Below are positions 1-9,021 of a stretch of DNA of 51,654 nucleotides, piece by piece. The stretch covers positions 1 through 51,654 of the forward strand of contig NZ_PBYA01000019.1 in assembly GCF_002729955.1 (NCBI RefSeq), written 5' to 3'. The notes beneath the pieces are model-generated. The model was not told the origin of the DNA and did not search any database. It saw only the letters and a list, made by a program, of their open reading frames with translations. The DNA is from Salinisphaera sp. Its GTDB lineage: Bacteria > Pseudomonadota > Gammaproteobacteria > Nevskiales > Salinisphaeraceae. Each line of letters opens with the position of its first letter. The stretch's first letter is position 1. The translations under genes were made by a program, and so were the position numbers.

Positions 1-139
1 GGCTTTGCGCGCGCTTGATCGGCGTCAGTGTTCGCTACCGTGCCACTTGTTATTGGCTTGGGCACGCTACGCTCTCACTTGCTTGCCAATCGCGCGCAAA
101 GCACGCCGGCGCGACCGCGACGGGTTGTGCAGAGCTTCC
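1..139. mobile_element. Right-hand part of MITE A (copy 1), cut by window edge
   Basis: This stretch matches 24052-24178 almost throughout, except for an extra insert of about 17-20 bp near 43-62. It ends at 132-139 in GAGCTTCC, the inverted complement of the GGAAGCTC end seen in the complete copy at 23904-24178. It holds no convincing gene. The left end lies outside the window. The bases after it (CAAG, 140-143) look like a damaged CTAG target, because MITE B appears to have inserted into the target duplication. The family is inferred to be a non-autonomous IS5-like element from the YTAR-type target and terminal repeats. Confidence 0.75.
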
Positions 140-141
140 CA

Positions 142-424
142 AGGGCGTGTCGTCATGAGATAAGGCGGCGCATCGGCGGCCAAGCCGCGGCAAGACAAGG
201 CATCGCGAGCGTCGCGTGGTTGTTCCACGTAAGCGAGCCCCTGAAAATCGACTATGGCGCGGGATTGCCGGGGCTTGGCCGTCGACCCTTCGGGTTGCCC
301 GCGCCGGACGCGCCATGCGGCGTTGCGGGTCTTGACCGTGGGCCCGCCACGCTCGGCGGCCCGCGCCTTGCCTGACACGCCCGGCGCGGGCAATGCGACG
401 TCATATCTTATGACGACACGCCCT
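142..424. mobile_element. MITE B, 283-bp element with 23-bp terminal inverted repeats
   Basis: The ends 142-164 and 402-424 are inverted repeats matching at 21 of 23 positions and beginning AGGGCGTGTCGTCAT. The interior is GC-rich and has no credible coding frame, so this is a non-autonomous element. If the true end is GGGCGTG, the target would be TA: the right flank is TA (424-425) and the left flank AA (141-142), one base changed. The right end supplies the last base of the tatC stop codon (TAG on the minus strand, 425-423). A transposase family cannot be named safely from the ends alone; TA-duplicating IS5/IS427-type or IS630-type parents are possible. Confidence 0.65.
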
Positions 425-1196
425 AGGGCCCGCCGGACTGCTCATCCTGTTGTGCCTCGACTTCCCGCATGCCCGGCACGAACAAACGCGCCATCACGAT
501 GCCAATTTCGTACAACAGATAGATCGGCACCGCGAGCAGCGTCTGCGAAATCACGTCGGGGGGCGTAAGCAGCATGCCGGCCGCAAAGGCAGCCACGACA
601 ACATACGCCCGATAGCTGGCGAGTTGCCGCGGCGTGACAAAGCCGGCCCAGACGATCAGGAAAATGCCGACGGGCAGCTCGAAGGCGATACCGAAGGCCA
701 GAAACATACCGAGCACGAAGTCGAGATAGGCCGATATATCGGTCATCACCGCCACCCCGGCCGGGGCCACGGAGATGAAGAAGCCGAACACCACGGGAAA
801 GACCACGTAGTAGGCAAACGCCATCCCGAGATAAAACAGCCCGGTGCTGGATATCAAAAGGGGCGTGACCAGACGCCGTTCCTGGGCATACAGGCCAGGG
901 GCAACGAACATCCAGACCTGATAGAGCGTCCAGGGCAGCGAAACCGCCACGGCCAACAGCATCGACAGCTTGAAGGGCGCAAGAAACGGGGCTGCCACGC
1001 CGGTCGCGATCAGGCTGTTGCCTTCCGGCATATGGGCGAGCAACGGCCCGGAGAGGAAGGTGAACAGATCCCGGGCGAAATACGCCATCGGCAGGAACAC
1101 CACCAGTATGCCGATGACAACGCGCAGCAGGCGCGTACGCAACTCCAGCAGGTGCGCGATCAGCGGTTGTTCTTCGCCTAGTTGGTCGTCGCTCAT
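423..1196 (-). CDS. tatC: Sec-independent protein translocase subunit TatC
   Basis: TatC is the multispanning membrane core of the twin-arginine translocase; with TatB it binds the RR signal peptide of folded cofactor-containing proteins. The 257-residue product has the usual length and about six hydrophobic segments. Near the N-terminus is the conserved HLLELRTRLLR block, followed by the first membrane span and a first periplasmic loop ending in a proline- and glycine-containing segment. The ATG overlaps the tatB stop by four bases (ATGA), showing translational coupling in a tatA-tatB-tatC operon. The C-terminal tail is short and acidic/glutamine-rich. Its TAG stop coincides with the end of MITE B, so the element sits directly against the gene without altering it. 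Confidence 0.97.
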   Translation of the reverse strand: MSDDQLGEEQPLIAHLLELRTRLLRVVIGILVVFLPMAYFARDLFTFLSGPLLAHMPEGNSLIATGVAAPFLAPFKLSMLLAVAVSLPWTLYQVWMFVAPGLYAQERRLVTPLLISSTGLFYLGMAFAYYVVFPVVFGFFISVAPAGVAVMTDISAYLDFVLGMFLAFGIAFELPVGIFLIVWAGFVTPRQLASYRAYVVVAAFAAGMLLTPPDVISQTLLAVPIYLLYEIGIVMARLFVPGMREVEAQQDEQSGGP

Positions 1197-1615
1197 GCGT
1201 TGCGTTCGTTATCGTTGGCGCGCGTCGCCGCCTCGGATTTAGCGGCGGGCTCGGCCCGTTCGTCGGCGGCGTCGGCAACCGGATTGGCGCTGTCGCCGGC
1301 CTCGCTCGTGTGCGCGGTCGGCGCCTGGGTCTGGCGCGGTGCGCGATTGGCCTCGCGCGGGTCGACCTTACGAACGGAATCCACCGTATCGCGCGTGCCG
1401 GCCTCGATACGCTCGCGGGTGCGGCGAACCTCCGAGCGCAGATCCTCGACGTTGACCTCGCGTTCGAGTTCGCTGGTCAACCCGCGCACATAGCCCTTCG
1501 CTCGCCCCACCCAGGTGCCGAGCGTACGCGCGACCACGGGTAGACGTTCCGGGCCGAGCACGATCAGGCCGATGACCGCGATGACGGTCAGCTCCCAGAA
1601 ACCGATATCGAACAT
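1193..1615 (-). CDS. tatB: Sec-independent protein translocase subunit TatB
   Basis: TatB partners TatC in the Tat substrate-receptor complex at the inner membrane. The product has the expected short N-terminal transmembrane helix (about residues 5-21, FWELTVIAVIGLIVLGPERL), the glycine-proline hinge, then an amphipathic helix (about 22-60) and a long polar, alanine-rich, charged tail that is normally poorly conserved. The GPERLP motif separates TatB from TatA. It lies between tatA (18-base gap) and tatC (4-base overlap). At 140 residues it is in the normal range. Confidence 0.95.
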   Translation of the reverse strand: MFDIGFWELTVIAVIGLIVLGPERLPVVARTLGTWVGRAKGYVRGLTSELEREVNVEDLRSEVRRTRERIEAGTRDTVDSVRKVDPREANRAPRQTQAPTAHTSEAGDSANPVADAADERAEPAAKSEAATRANDNERNA

Positions 1616-1633
1616 AGGCGTGGTCCGGCTCGA

Positions 1634-1936
1634 TCAGTCCTGCTTGTCGTCGGTTTCGCTTTTCTGGGCGTTGCGACGCTGGGCTTCTTCAACCGGACCG
1701 GTATTGGGCTTGGTCTTGCCCAGATCGTCGACCAGCTGCGGATCCTCGGGGCGCTTACGAGCGTCCTGAGTCGTTTCGTCTTCCTTGTCGCCTTCGCTGT
1801 CCTTCATGGCACCCCGGAAATCCTTGAGCGCCGAGCCCAGATCGCCGCCCAGGTTACGCAGGCGCTTGGTGCCGAATATCAGCACCACGATCACCAGGAG
1901 AATAAGCAACTGCCAAATGCTGATACCACCAATCAT
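1634..1936 (-). CDS. tatA: Sec-independent protein translocase subunit TatA
   Basis: TatA oligomerises around TatBC to form the transport pore. Residues 6-24 form the transmembrane helix ([19 protein letters not shown]) with the FGTKRLR hinge, followed by the amphipathic helix with [16 protein letters not shown] and a charged tail rich in Glu, Asp and Lys. FGTKRL rather than GPERLP identifies TatA/TatE instead of TatB. The 100-residue length is slightly long for TatA because of the tail. It is the first tat gene, 16 bases downstream of hisE, so the his and tat genes are probably co-transcribed. Confidence 0.95.
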   Translation of the reverse strand: MIGGISIWQLLILLVIVVLIFGTKRLRNLGGDLGSALKDFRGAMKDSEGDKEDETTQDARKRPEDPQLVDDLGKTKPNTGPVEEAQRRNAQKSETDDKQD

Positions 1937-1952
1937 ATCTACCTCGTTTCAA

Positions 1953-2294
1953 TCAGTTAGCCGGCGTGTCGGGGCGGCCGCGGCCTGCTTTTTCCTCGAT
2001 GCCGGATACGCCAAAACGCCGGGCGAGCTCTGCTTGCACGGCAGTCGCATCCAGCCCACGTGCCTGCAACAGAACCAGGGTGTGAAACCACAGATCCGCC
2101 ACCTCGTGGACCAGATGCGCATCGTCGGCCTCGGCGGCGGCTTCGACCACCTCGGCGGCCTCTTCGGTAATCTTCGCTGTGATCGCCGGTGTACCGCCCG
2201 CATAAAGCGACGCCGTATAGCTGGTCGCGGGATCGGCGTTGCGGCGCTTGGCCAGCGCCGTATCGAGCTGAGCCAGGATATCGGAATTACTCAT
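1953..2294 (-). CDS. hisE: Phosphoribosyl-ATP pyrophosphatase HisE
   Basis: HisE removes pyrophosphate from phosphoribosyl-ATP, the second step of histidine synthesis. The MazG-type fold is shown by [13 protein letters not shown] and the downstream [14 protein letters not shown], which carry the metal-binding glutamates and aspartate. I start at the ATG at 2294 (MSNSDIL), 113 residues, because the 14 extra residues upstream are not HisE-like. The start overlaps the end of hisI by eight bases, so HisI and HisE are separate but coupled proteins rather than the fused HisIE of enterobacteria. Confidence 0.95.
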   Translation of the reverse strand: MSNSDILAQLDTALAKRRNADPATSYTASLYAGGTPAITAKITEEAAEVVEAAAEADDAHLVHEVADLWFHTLVLLQARGLDATAVQAELARRFGVSGIEEKAGRGRPDTPAN

Positions 2295-2721
2295 GTAGAC
2301 CGTACATTTCGCTGGGATCGACCAGCACCGGGTCACGTGTTACCCAGCGGCCGTTGTCGTACACCTGGAAAAAACAGGACTCTCGCCCGGTATGACAGGC
2401 GACGCCGCCGATCTGTTCAACGATCAGCAGCACGGCGTCGTTATCGCAGTCCAGCCGCACCTCGCGGATGCGTTGCAGATTGCCCGACGATTCGCCCTTG
2501 CGCCAGAGCTTGGCACGCGAACGTGACCAATATGTTGCAAAGCCGCTGTCCAGCGTTGCCGCAAGCGATTCGCGGTTCATCCAGGCGAGCGTGAGCACGC
2601 GCTGGGTGTCGTAGGCCTGGGTAATGGCCGGTACCAGACCCTGTTCGTTCCAGGCGACCTGGTCGAGCCAGTCGGCCGATCGATCGCCTTCGGTGTCTTG
2701 GTTCGTGTTGTCCTGACTCAC
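2287..2721 (-). CDS. hisI: Phosphoribosyl-AMP cyclohydrolase HisI
   Basis: HisI opens the adenine ring of phosphoribosyl-AMP, the third step of histidine synthesis, using zinc and magnesium. Diagnostic segments are [36 protein letters not shown], and the metal-binding [13 protein letters not shown] followed by [11 protein letters not shown], which supplies the conserved cysteines. About 20 acidic N-terminal residues precede the core. It heads the hisI-hisE-tatABC run and is divergent from trkA; the 208-base gap between them (2722-2929) must carry both promoters, but I cannot pick out convincing boxes. Confidence 0.96.
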   Translation of the reverse strand: MSQDNTNQDTEGDRSADWLDQVAWNEQGLVPAITQAYDTQRVLTLAWMNRESLAATLDSGFATYWSRSRAKLWRKGESSGNLQRIREVRLDCDNDAVLLIVEQIGGVACHTGRESCFFQVYDNGRWVTRDPVLVDPSEMYGLHE

Positions 2722-2929
2722 GGTTTCAACGCTCCAAACTGTAGGGCGTCATCCTACGCTTTCACCGATCGCAAACCCAGCGCAAACAAAATTTGCGTGG
2801 TGCGATCGGCGGCGCAACGGTCGTTCCGGGCGTGCCGCCGTGGCTTGATCCCTGCCATGCACGCACGCAGGGCGTGGTTTCTGGCAGGCTTTCGCAGGAT
2901 CACCGCTTGGATGGACTACACTACCGCGC

Positions 2930-4309
2930 ATGAAGATCATCATTCTGGGGGCGGGCGAGGTTGGCGCAACGCTGGCGGAAAACCTTGCCCACGAATCCAA
3001 TGACGTAACCGTCGTCGATACCGACGAAGCGCTGCTGCGCCCGCTTCAGGACCGCCTCGATATCCGCGCGGTGCATGGCTATGCCGCGCACCCGGACATC
3101 CTGCGCAGCGCCGGCGCCAACGATGCCGACATGATCATCGCGGTCACCGCGGCCGACGAGGTCAACATGGTGGCCTGCCAGATCGCGTATACGCTGTTTC
3201 ATACGCCGACCAAGATCGCGCGCATCCGTGCGGCCGAATATCTGATCGAGGATCGCCTGTTCCATCAGGACGCGATCCCGATCGACATGAGCATCAGCCC
3301 GGAACAGCTGGTCACCGAACATATCAAGCGCCTGGTGCAGTACCCCGGCGCCCTCCAGGTGGTGGATTTCGCCGACGGTCAGGTCCAGGTGGTGGGCGTG
3401 AAGGCCTATTACGGCGGCCCGCTCGTGGGCAAGGAACTGCGCGCACTGCGCGAGCACCTGCCGGAGGCGGATACGCGCGTGGTGGCCATCTACCGCCGCG
3501 GCAAGCCGATGATCCCGGAAGGCGATACCGTGATTGAGGCCGACGACGAGGTCTTTTTCGTCGCCGCGCGGCGCAACATCAAGAAAGTGATCGGCGAACT
3601 GCGCAAGATCGACCGCCCGGTCAAACGGGTGATGATCGCCGGCGGCGGCAATATCGGCCTGCGCCTGGCACTGGCGCTGGAGAATCATTGCCAGGTCAAG
3701 ATCATCGAGAACAACCCCACCCGCGCTGCCTGGCTGTCCGAGAAGGTGAATCGCTCCATCGTGCTCAAGGGCGATGCCGCCAACGAATCGCTGCTGGTCG
3801 AGGAGAACATCGAATCGGTCGATGTGTTCTGTGCGATCACCAACGACGACGAGGCCAATATCCTGTCGGCAATGCTGGCCAAGCGCCTGGGCGCGCGCAA
3901 GGCGATGTCGCTGATCAATCGGCTGGCCTATGTGGACCTGATCGAATCCTCGGGCACACAGATCGATATCGCGATTTCGCCCAAGCAATCCACCATTTCC
4001 GCGCTCCTCGCCCATGTGCGCCGTGGCGACGTGGTGCGCGTGCACACCCTGCGTCGTGGCGCGGCCGAGGCAATCGAGGCCATCGCCCACGGCGAGCGCT
4101 CCAATTCGCGCGTGGTGGGCCGACGTATCGACGAGATCAAGCTGCCGCCGGGCACCACCATCGGCGCGATTGCACGTGGCGACGACGTGCTCATCGCCCA
4201 CCACGATACGGTGATCGAGTCCGGCGACCACGTCATGCTCTTCATCATCGAAAAGAAACATACCGCGGACGTGGAAAAGCTCTTCCAGGTCGGCGTGTCG
4301 TATGTCTAG
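2930..4309 (+). CDS. trkA: Trk system potassium uptake regulatory subunit TrkA
   Basis: TrkA is the cytoplasmic NAD(H)/nucleotide-binding regulator that gates the TrkH potassium channel. The 459-residue protein shows the doubled architecture of gammaproteobacterial TrkA: two RCK_N Rossmann domains, the first starting [19 protein letters not shown] with GxGxxG, the second around residue 233 with [14 protein letters not shown], each followed by an RCK_C domain (about 145-225 and 370-455). It precedes trkH by 51 bases on the same strand. In many relatives trkA sits next to rsmB-fmt-def; here it lies with trkH and the his genes instead. Confidence 0.97.
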   Translation: MKIIILGAGEVGATLAENLAHESNDVTVVDTDEALLRPLQDRLDIRAVHGYAAHPDILRSAGANDADMIIAVTAADEVNMVACQIAYTLFHTPTKIARIRAAEYLIEDRLFHQDAIPIDMSISPEQLVTEHIKRLVQYPGALQVVDFADGQVQVVGVKAYYGGPLVGKELRALREHLPEADTRVVAIYRRGKPMIPEGDTVIEADDEVFFVAARRNIKKVIGELRKIDRPVKRVMIAGGGNIGLRLALALENHCQVKIIENNPTRAAWLSEKVNRSIVLKGDAANESLLVEENIESVDVFCAITNDDEANILSAMLAKRLGARKAMSLINRLAYVDLIESSGTQIDIAISPKQSTISALLAHVRRGDVVRVHTLRRGAAEAIEAIAHGERSNSRVVGRRIDEIKLPPGTTIGAIARGDDVLIAHHDTVIESGDHVMLFIIEKKHTADVEKLFQVGVSYV

Positions 4310-4360
4310 CCCGGCCATGCGCTTACGAATCGCCCCGGCCTCAAGACCGCCGGCCGACGT

Positions 4361-5830
4361 ATGAAACTGTCGCTGAACTATTACTTCGCGGTCGTCCAGC
4401 GGGTGCTCGGTATCCTGCTGATGATCTTCTCCACCAGCATGCTGGTCCCGATGGTCATGGGCCTGGCCTATGGCGACGGCGAGGCCGACGCGTTCGCCAT
4501 CGGCTTCGTTATTACCCTGCTTACGGGCCTGCTCGCCTGGCTGCCGGTGCGCCACGTGCGGCGCGAACTCAAGATCCGGGACGGGTTTCTGGTGGTGGTG
4601 CTGTTCTGGCTGGTGCTGAGCCTGTTCGGTGCCGTGCCCCTGTATCTGGCTGAACGACCGGATATCGGCGTTACCGACGCAGTGTTCGAAGCCGTCTCCG
4701 GGCTGACCACGACCGGGGCCACTGTGCTCGTGGGTCTCGATACCCTGCCCCACGCCATTCTGTTCTGGCGCCAGCTGCTGCACTGGATGGGCGGCATGGG
4801 CATCATCGTACTGGCGGTGGCCGTGCTGCCGATGCTGGGCGTCGGTGGCATGCAGCTCTACCGGGCGGAAACGCCGGGTCCGGTCAAGGATTCGAAGCTC
4901 ACACCACGTATTCGCGAGACTGCCAAGGCATTGTGGTATCTCTACCTGTCGCTTACGGGCGTGTGTGCAATCGTATTCTGGATTGCGGGCATGACCGTGT
5001 TCGACTCGATCAGCCATGCCTTTTCGGCCATCGCGACCGGCGGTTTTTCCAACCACGACCTGTCTCTGGGCCATCACGACGATCCCATCATCGAGATCGC
5101 CGCGATCATCGCCATGATCGTGGGCTCGATCAGCTTCGGCATGCATTTCGCGGTCTGGCGCAGCGCCAATCCGATGACCTATTGGCGCGATTCGGAAACC
5201 CGCACTTTTTTGATCATGGTCGTCAGCGCGACCCTGCTCGGCTGTGCGGTACTGCTGATTGCCGGCACTTATGTATCGTTGCCGAATGCGCTCATCAAGG
5301 CCATGTTCCAGGTGGTGTCGATCGGCACCACCACCGGTTTCACCACCACCGACTATTCGCTCTGGCCGAGCTTTTTGCCGATGTTCCTGCTGCTGGGCAG
5401 TTTCGTGGGCGGCTGCGCGGGCTCGACCACCGGCGGCATGAAAGTGGTGCGCTTCATTCTGCTGGCCAAACAGGGCTCGCGCGAGATCAGCCGGCTGGTG
5501 CATCCCAACGCCGAAATTCCGATCAAGATGGGCGGCAAGGTCATACCGGACCGCGTGATTCAGGCGGTCTGGGGCTTTTTTGCGGTCTATATCACCGTGT
5601 TCGTGGTGATGTTTCTCATCCTGCTGTCCACCGGGCTTAGCGAACTCACCGCGTTTTCGGCCGTCGCCGCCTCGATCAACAACCTGGGCCCCGGCCTGGG
5701 CGAAGTCTCGTCGAACATGGCCGGCCTGCCCGGCCTGGCCAAATGGGTACTGTGCCTGGCCATGCTGCTCGGCCGTTTGGAGATATTCACGCTGCTGGTG
5801 ATTCTCACGCCGGCCTTCTGGCGCCGATAA
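4361..5830 (+). CDS. trkH: Trk-type potassium channel/transporter TrkH
   Basis: TrkH is the potassium-translocating membrane subunit, a dimer regulated by the TrkA ring. At 489 residues it matches the family length. The four selectivity-filter P-loops are visible in order: SGLTTTGATVL (near 125), AIATGGFSNHD (near 222), GTTTGFTTTDY (near 324) and INNLGPGLGE (near 443), each between hydrophobic helices. The loop with GGCAGSTTGGMKV after the third filter is the conserved intramembrane gate region. It follows trkA and is 28 bases ahead of the small TPR gene. Confidence 0.97.
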   Translation: MKLSLNYYFAVVQRVLGILLMIFSTSMLVPMVMGLAYGDGEADAFAIGFVITLLTGLLAWLPVRHVRRELKIRDGFLVVVLFWLVLSLFGAVPLYLAERPDIGVTDAVFEAVSGLTTTGATVLVGLDTLPHAILFWRQLLHWMGGMGIIVLAVAVLPMLGVGGMQLYRAETPGPVKDSKLTPRIRETAKALWYLYLSLTGVCAIVFWIAGMTVFDSISHAFSAIATGGFSNHDLSLGHHDDPIIEIAAIIAMIVGSISFGMHFAVWRSANPMTYWRDSETRTFLIMVVSATLLGCAVLLIAGTYVSLPNALIKAMFQVVSIGTTTGFTTTDYSLWPSFLPMFLLLGSFVGGCAGSTTGGMKVVRFILLAKQGSREISRLVHPNAEIPIKMGGKVIPDRVIQAVWGFFAVYITVFVVMFLILLSTGLSELTAFSAVAASINNLGPGLGEVSSNMAGLPGLAKWVLCLAMLLGRLEIFTLLVILTPAFWRR

Positions 5831-5858
5831 CCCTGCCTGTATCGGTACACTGGGCGTC

Positions 5859-6188
5859 ATGGCGATGAAAGATCAACTCGAAAAAATGCTTGCCGCCGGC
5901 GAGGACAATGCGCTGCTGCGCTTCTCGCTCGGCGAACTGCTCTACAAGGATGGCCACTACGCGGACGCGGCCACCCATCTGGCCGAGGCGGTAGCGCACG
6001 ACCCGGACTACTCCGCGGCCTGGAAGCTCTACGGCCGGGCGCTGGTCGAAGCCGGCGATCTCACCGCCGGCCTCGACGTGCTCGAACACGGAATCACCGT
6101 GGCCGAAGCCCGGGGCGACAACCAGGCTGCGCGTGAAATGCAGGTGTTCGCCAAGCGTGCGCGCAAGCAACAGGCCGCGGATCACTGA
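5859..6188 (+). CDS. Small tetratricopeptide-repeat protein
   Basis: A 109-residue, wholly helical protein with about two and a half TPR units: NALLRFSLGELLYKDGHYAD, then AVAHDPDYSAAWKLYGRALV, then GLDVLEHGITVAEARGDNQA. The alternating small/large hydrophobic pattern and the W-LYGRAL segment are typical of TPR helices. No signal peptide is seen, so it is probably a cytoplasmic scaffold. Its stop codon shares one base with the start of thrB, showing tight coupling. The partner is unknown; similar small TPR proteins are found beside assorted housekeeping genes in gammaproteobacteria. Confidence 0.85.
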   Translation: MAMKDQLEKMLAAGEDNALLRFSLGELLYKDGHYADAATHLAEAVAHDPDYSAAWKLYGRALVEAGDLTAGLDVLEHGITVAEARGDNQAAREMQVFAKRARKQQAADH

Positions 6189-7144
6189 TGTCGGTCTATA
6201 CACGCGTCACCGAAGACGATCTGCGCGAGCTGTTGGCCGAATACTCGATTGGCGAACTCGAGGATTTCCGCGGTATTACCGCCGGCATCACCAACACCAA
6301 TTATTTTGTGGATACGTCCACGGGTCGCTGGGTGCTGACCCTTTTCGAGCAGATGGACAACGGCTCGCTGCCGTTTTTCATGCAGCTGATGGACCATCTG
6401 GCCGGCCACGGCGTGCCCGGCGCCCATCCGGTGGCCCGCAACGACGGCGGTTTTCTCAGCCGCGTACAGGATCGCCCGGCCGCGCTGGTTTATCGGCTCG
6501 CCGGGGCGAGCATCGAAACGCCCAGCAGCAGCCAGTGCGCATCGCTGGGTGGCGTGGTGGCAGAAATGCACCGTGCGGTCCGCTCTTTCGGCGAGGCCCA
6601 GCCCAACCCCCGCGGGCTGGACTGGATTGCACAGGCGCGCGATCGGCTGGCCGAGCGCCTCGACACGGATACGGCCGCCCTTCTCGACGACGAGATCGCC
6701 TTTCAGCGCGACAATGCGCGTACTCGCTATCGCGGCCTGCCCGAGGCGGTGATTCATGCCGACATGTTTCGCGACAACGTGCTGTTCGAAGACGACCGCG
6801 TTTCCGGCGTCATCGATTTCTACTACGCCTGCCACGACTACCTGCTGTTCGATCTGGCCGTGATCTGCAACGACTGGGCCTTCGACGATGACGGGCTGTA
6901 TCGAAACGAACACTGGCAGGCATTCATTCATGCCTACCATCGCCGGCGCGCGCTCACCGACGCCGAACATGGCGCCTGGCCCGCCATGCTGCGTGCCGCG
7001 GCACTGCGCTTCTGGGCCTCGCGGTTGATCGACTACCACTTCCCGATGGACGGCGACGTGACCCATATCCACGACCCGAGCCCGTTCGAGCGCCTGCTGC
7101 GCGCCCACCGCGAGGCGCCGCCCGCGCTGTTAGACGCGCCGTGA
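6188..7144 (+). CDS. thrB: Homoserine kinase (aminoglycoside phosphotransferase-like type)
   Basis: This phosphorylates homoserine in threonine synthesis. It belongs to the APH/choline-kinase-like ThrB family of Pseudomonas and its relatives, not the GHMP family of E. coli. Evidence is the N-terminal FRGITAGITNTNYFVDT, the catalytic loop VIHADMFRDNVLF (H-x-D-x5-N) and the metal-binding GVIDFYYACHDYLLFDLA. The length of 318 is normal. It starts on the last base of the TPR gene stop and its own stop overlaps the dtd start (GTGA), so the three genes are coupled. Confidence 0.93.
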   Translation: MSVYTRVTEDDLRELLAEYSIGELEDFRGITAGITNTNYFVDTSTGRWVLTLFEQMDNGSLPFFMQLMDHLAGHGVPGAHPVARNDGGFLSRVQDRPAALVYRLAGASIETPSSSQCASLGGVVAEMHRAVRSFGEAQPNPRGLDWIAQARDRLAERLDTDTAALLDDEIAFQRDNARTRYRGLPEAVIHADMFRDNVLFEDDRVSGVIDFYYACHDYLLFDLAVICNDWAFDDDGLYRNEHWQAFIHAYHRRRALTDAEHGAWPAMLRAAALRFWASRLIDYHFPMDGDVTHIHDPSPFERLLRAHREAPPALLDAP

Positions 7145-7581
7145 TCGCGCTCATTCAACGCGTAACCCAGGCAGCCGTGGCCATCGACGACAAGACGGTG
7201 GCGGCTATCGGCCCCGGCATACTCGCCCTCGTGGCCGCCGAACCCGACGATGCCCCGGCCCAGGCCGAGCGCCTGGCCGAACGCGTGCTCGGCTATCGCA
7301 TATTCGCCGACGAGAGCGGACGCATGAACCACGGCGCACTGGAAACCGGGCGCGCGGTGCTCGCCGTGCCCCAGTTCACCCTCGCCGCGGACACGCGGCG
7401 CGGCAACCGGCCGGGGTTTTCCACGGCCTGCCCGCCCGAGCGCGCCAAAGGGCTGTTCGATACCTTTGTTGACGCATTGAAAGCCCGTCATCCCGAGCAT
7501 GTCGAACAGGGCGTGTTCGGCGCCGACATGCAGGTTTCACTGCTCAACGATGGCCCCGTGACCTTCTGGCTACAGGCATAA
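7141..7581 (+). CDS. dtd: D-aminoacyl-tRNA deacylase
   Basis: Dtd hydrolyses D-aminoacyl-tRNAs (and glycyl-tRNAAla), protecting translation from D-amino acids. The 146-residue protein has the family hallmarks MIALIQRV at the start, the PQFTLAADTRRGNRPGF segment that contains the SQ-type motif (here PQ), and the C-terminal NDGPVTFWLQ with the Gly-cisPro motif. It uses a GTG start overlapping the thrB stop. PQ instead of SQ in the first motif is a modest variation. It is followed by a 111-base gap and hisB. Confidence 0.95.
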   Translation: MIALIQRVTQAAVAIDDKTVAAIGPGILALVAAEPDDAPAQAERLAERVLGYRIFADESGRMNHGALETGRAVLAVPQFTLAADTRRGNRPGFSTACPPERAKGLFDTFVDALKARHPEHVEQGVFGADMQVSLLNDGPVTFWLQA

Positions 7582-7692
7582 CCGCCCACACGGCTGGGCC
7601 CGATGAGGGGCGAGGCCCGCGGCGTTCGCGTTGCCAAACCAATGGGCGTATTATTCCGCGCTTCGGGGTGATGGAAAGGCTCTATTCAGCCA

Positions 7693-8286
7693 ATGAAGGC
7701 ACGCAGCGCAACGATCGCACGCCAGACCGCAGAAACCGATATCCAGGTCACGCTGGATCTCGATGGCGACGGCGTGTTCGCCGCCGACACGGGCGTCGGC
7801 TTCTTCGATCACATGCTCCACCAGATCAGCCGCCACGGCATGATCGACCTGGACGTGCGCGCGACCGGCGATCTGCATATCGACGATCACCACACGGTCG
7901 AGGATGTCGGCATCTGTATCGGCCAGGCCTTGCGTGAAGCGGTGGGCGACAAGCGCGGCATCACCCGCTATGGCCATGCCTATGTACCGCTCGACGAAGC
8001 GCTGTCACGCGTTGTTGTCGATCTGTCCGGCCGCCCGGGCCTGTTCTTCGCCGCAGACTTCACCCGCGACAAGATCGGCACCTTCGACGTCGAACTGGTG
8101 CGCGAATTCTTTCAGGGCGTAGCCAGCGCCGGGGCGCTGACCCTGCATATGGACGCGCTCAAGGGGCACAATGCCCATCATGTGGCCGAAACCCTGTTCA
8201 AGGCGTTCGGCCGCGCCCTGCGCATGGCCGTTTCGGCCGACGCCCGCAGCGGCGACAGCATGCCGTCCACCAAGGGCAGCCTCTAA
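7693..8286 (+). CDS. hisB: Imidazoleglycerol-phosphate dehydratase HisB (monofunctional)
   Basis: HisB dehydrates imidazole glycerol phosphate to imidazole acetol phosphate, step six of histidine synthesis, with a di-manganese centre. The 197-residue length is that of the monofunctional enzyme without the N-terminal histidinol phosphatase domain. Metal-binding histidine motifs are [24 protein letters not shown] and, in the second half, [11 protein letters not shown]. It starts the hisB-hisH-hisA-hisF run; hisH follows after 30 bases. Confidence 0.97.
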   Translation: MKARSATIARQTAETDIQVTLDLDGDGVFAADTGVGFFDHMLHQISRHGMIDLDVRATGDLHIDDHHTVEDVGICIGQALREAVGDKRGITRYGHAYVPLDEALSRVVVDLSGRPGLFFAADFTRDKIGTFDVELVREFFQGVASAGALTLHMDALKGHNAHHVAETLFKAFGRALRMAVSADARSGDSMPSTKGSL

Positions 8287-8316
8287 ACCCCTTTCTTTTT
8301 CGTACGCGATCTTACT

Positions 8317-8961
8317 ATGGCAACCGTCGGCATCATCGACTACGGCATGGGCAATCTGCACTCGATTGCCAAGGCATTGCGCTACGTCGCATCGGACGAG
8401 CAGATCGAGGTCAGCTTCGACCCCGACGTGCTCGCGCGCATGGATCGCCTGGTGCTGCCCGGCGTGGGCGCGATCGGCCACTGCATGGACGAGCTGCATC
8501 GGCTCGAACTCGACGACATGCTGCGCGAACAGCTGGGCAAGAAGCCGCTGATGGGCGTATGCCTGGGCATTGAAGCGCTCATGGGCCATTCCGAGGAATC
8601 CGGTGGCGTGGAATGCCTGGGCGCCTTTCCCGGCGACACCGTGCATTTCGCGGCCCCCGACGCGCAGCCCGACGGCGTGCGCCGCAAGATTCCGCATATG
8701 GGCTGGAACCAGGTCCGCCAGGAACGCCATCATCCGCTGTGGAAGGATATCGCGCCGGCCAGCTGGTTCTATTTCGTGCACAGCTATTACGTGGTGCCCA
8801 GCGACGAGCGTCATATCGCCGGCACCACCGACTATGGCGTGCGCTTTGCTTCGGTGATTCTGCGTCCGAACGTGTTCGCGGTGCAGTTTCATCCGGAGAA
8901 AAGCCAGTCCGCCGGCCTGCAGCTGCTGGCCAATTTTCTGGAATGGGACGGCGCCGCCTGA
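8317..8961 (+). CDS. hisH: Imidazole glycerol phosphate synthase, glutaminase subunit HisH
   Basis: HisH is a class I glutamine amidotransferase that delivers ammonia to HisF. Visible features are the start IIDYGMGNLHSIAKAL, the nucleophile elbow GVCLGIEALM with its cysteine near residue 86, and the His-Glu of the triad in VQFHPEKSQSAGLQLL near residue 190. Length 214 is normal. It lies between hisB and hisA, next to its partner gene hisF as usual. Confidence 0.97.
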   Translation: MATVGIIDYGMGNLHSIAKALRYVASDEQIEVSFDPDVLARMDRLVLPGVGAIGHCMDELHRLELDDMLREQLGKKPLMGVCLGIEALMGHSEESGGVECLGAFPGDTVHFAAPDAQPDGVRRKIPHMGWNQVRQERHHPLWKDIAPASWFYFVHSYYVVPSDERHIAGTTDYGVRFASVILRPNVFAVQFHPEKSQSAGLQLLANFLEWDGAA

Positions 8962-9021
8962 GCGCCCTTCGCAAGCATCCAGTCGTTTCGACCATTCAAG
9001 CCGTAGACGAGGATTATCGGC

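Noticed and set aside
2921-5860. A 979-codon open frame on the minus strand
   Set aside because: It lies antisense to trkA and trkH, is very rich in His, Gln, Asp and Arg, and has no domain features; long antisense frames are common in GC-rich genes.
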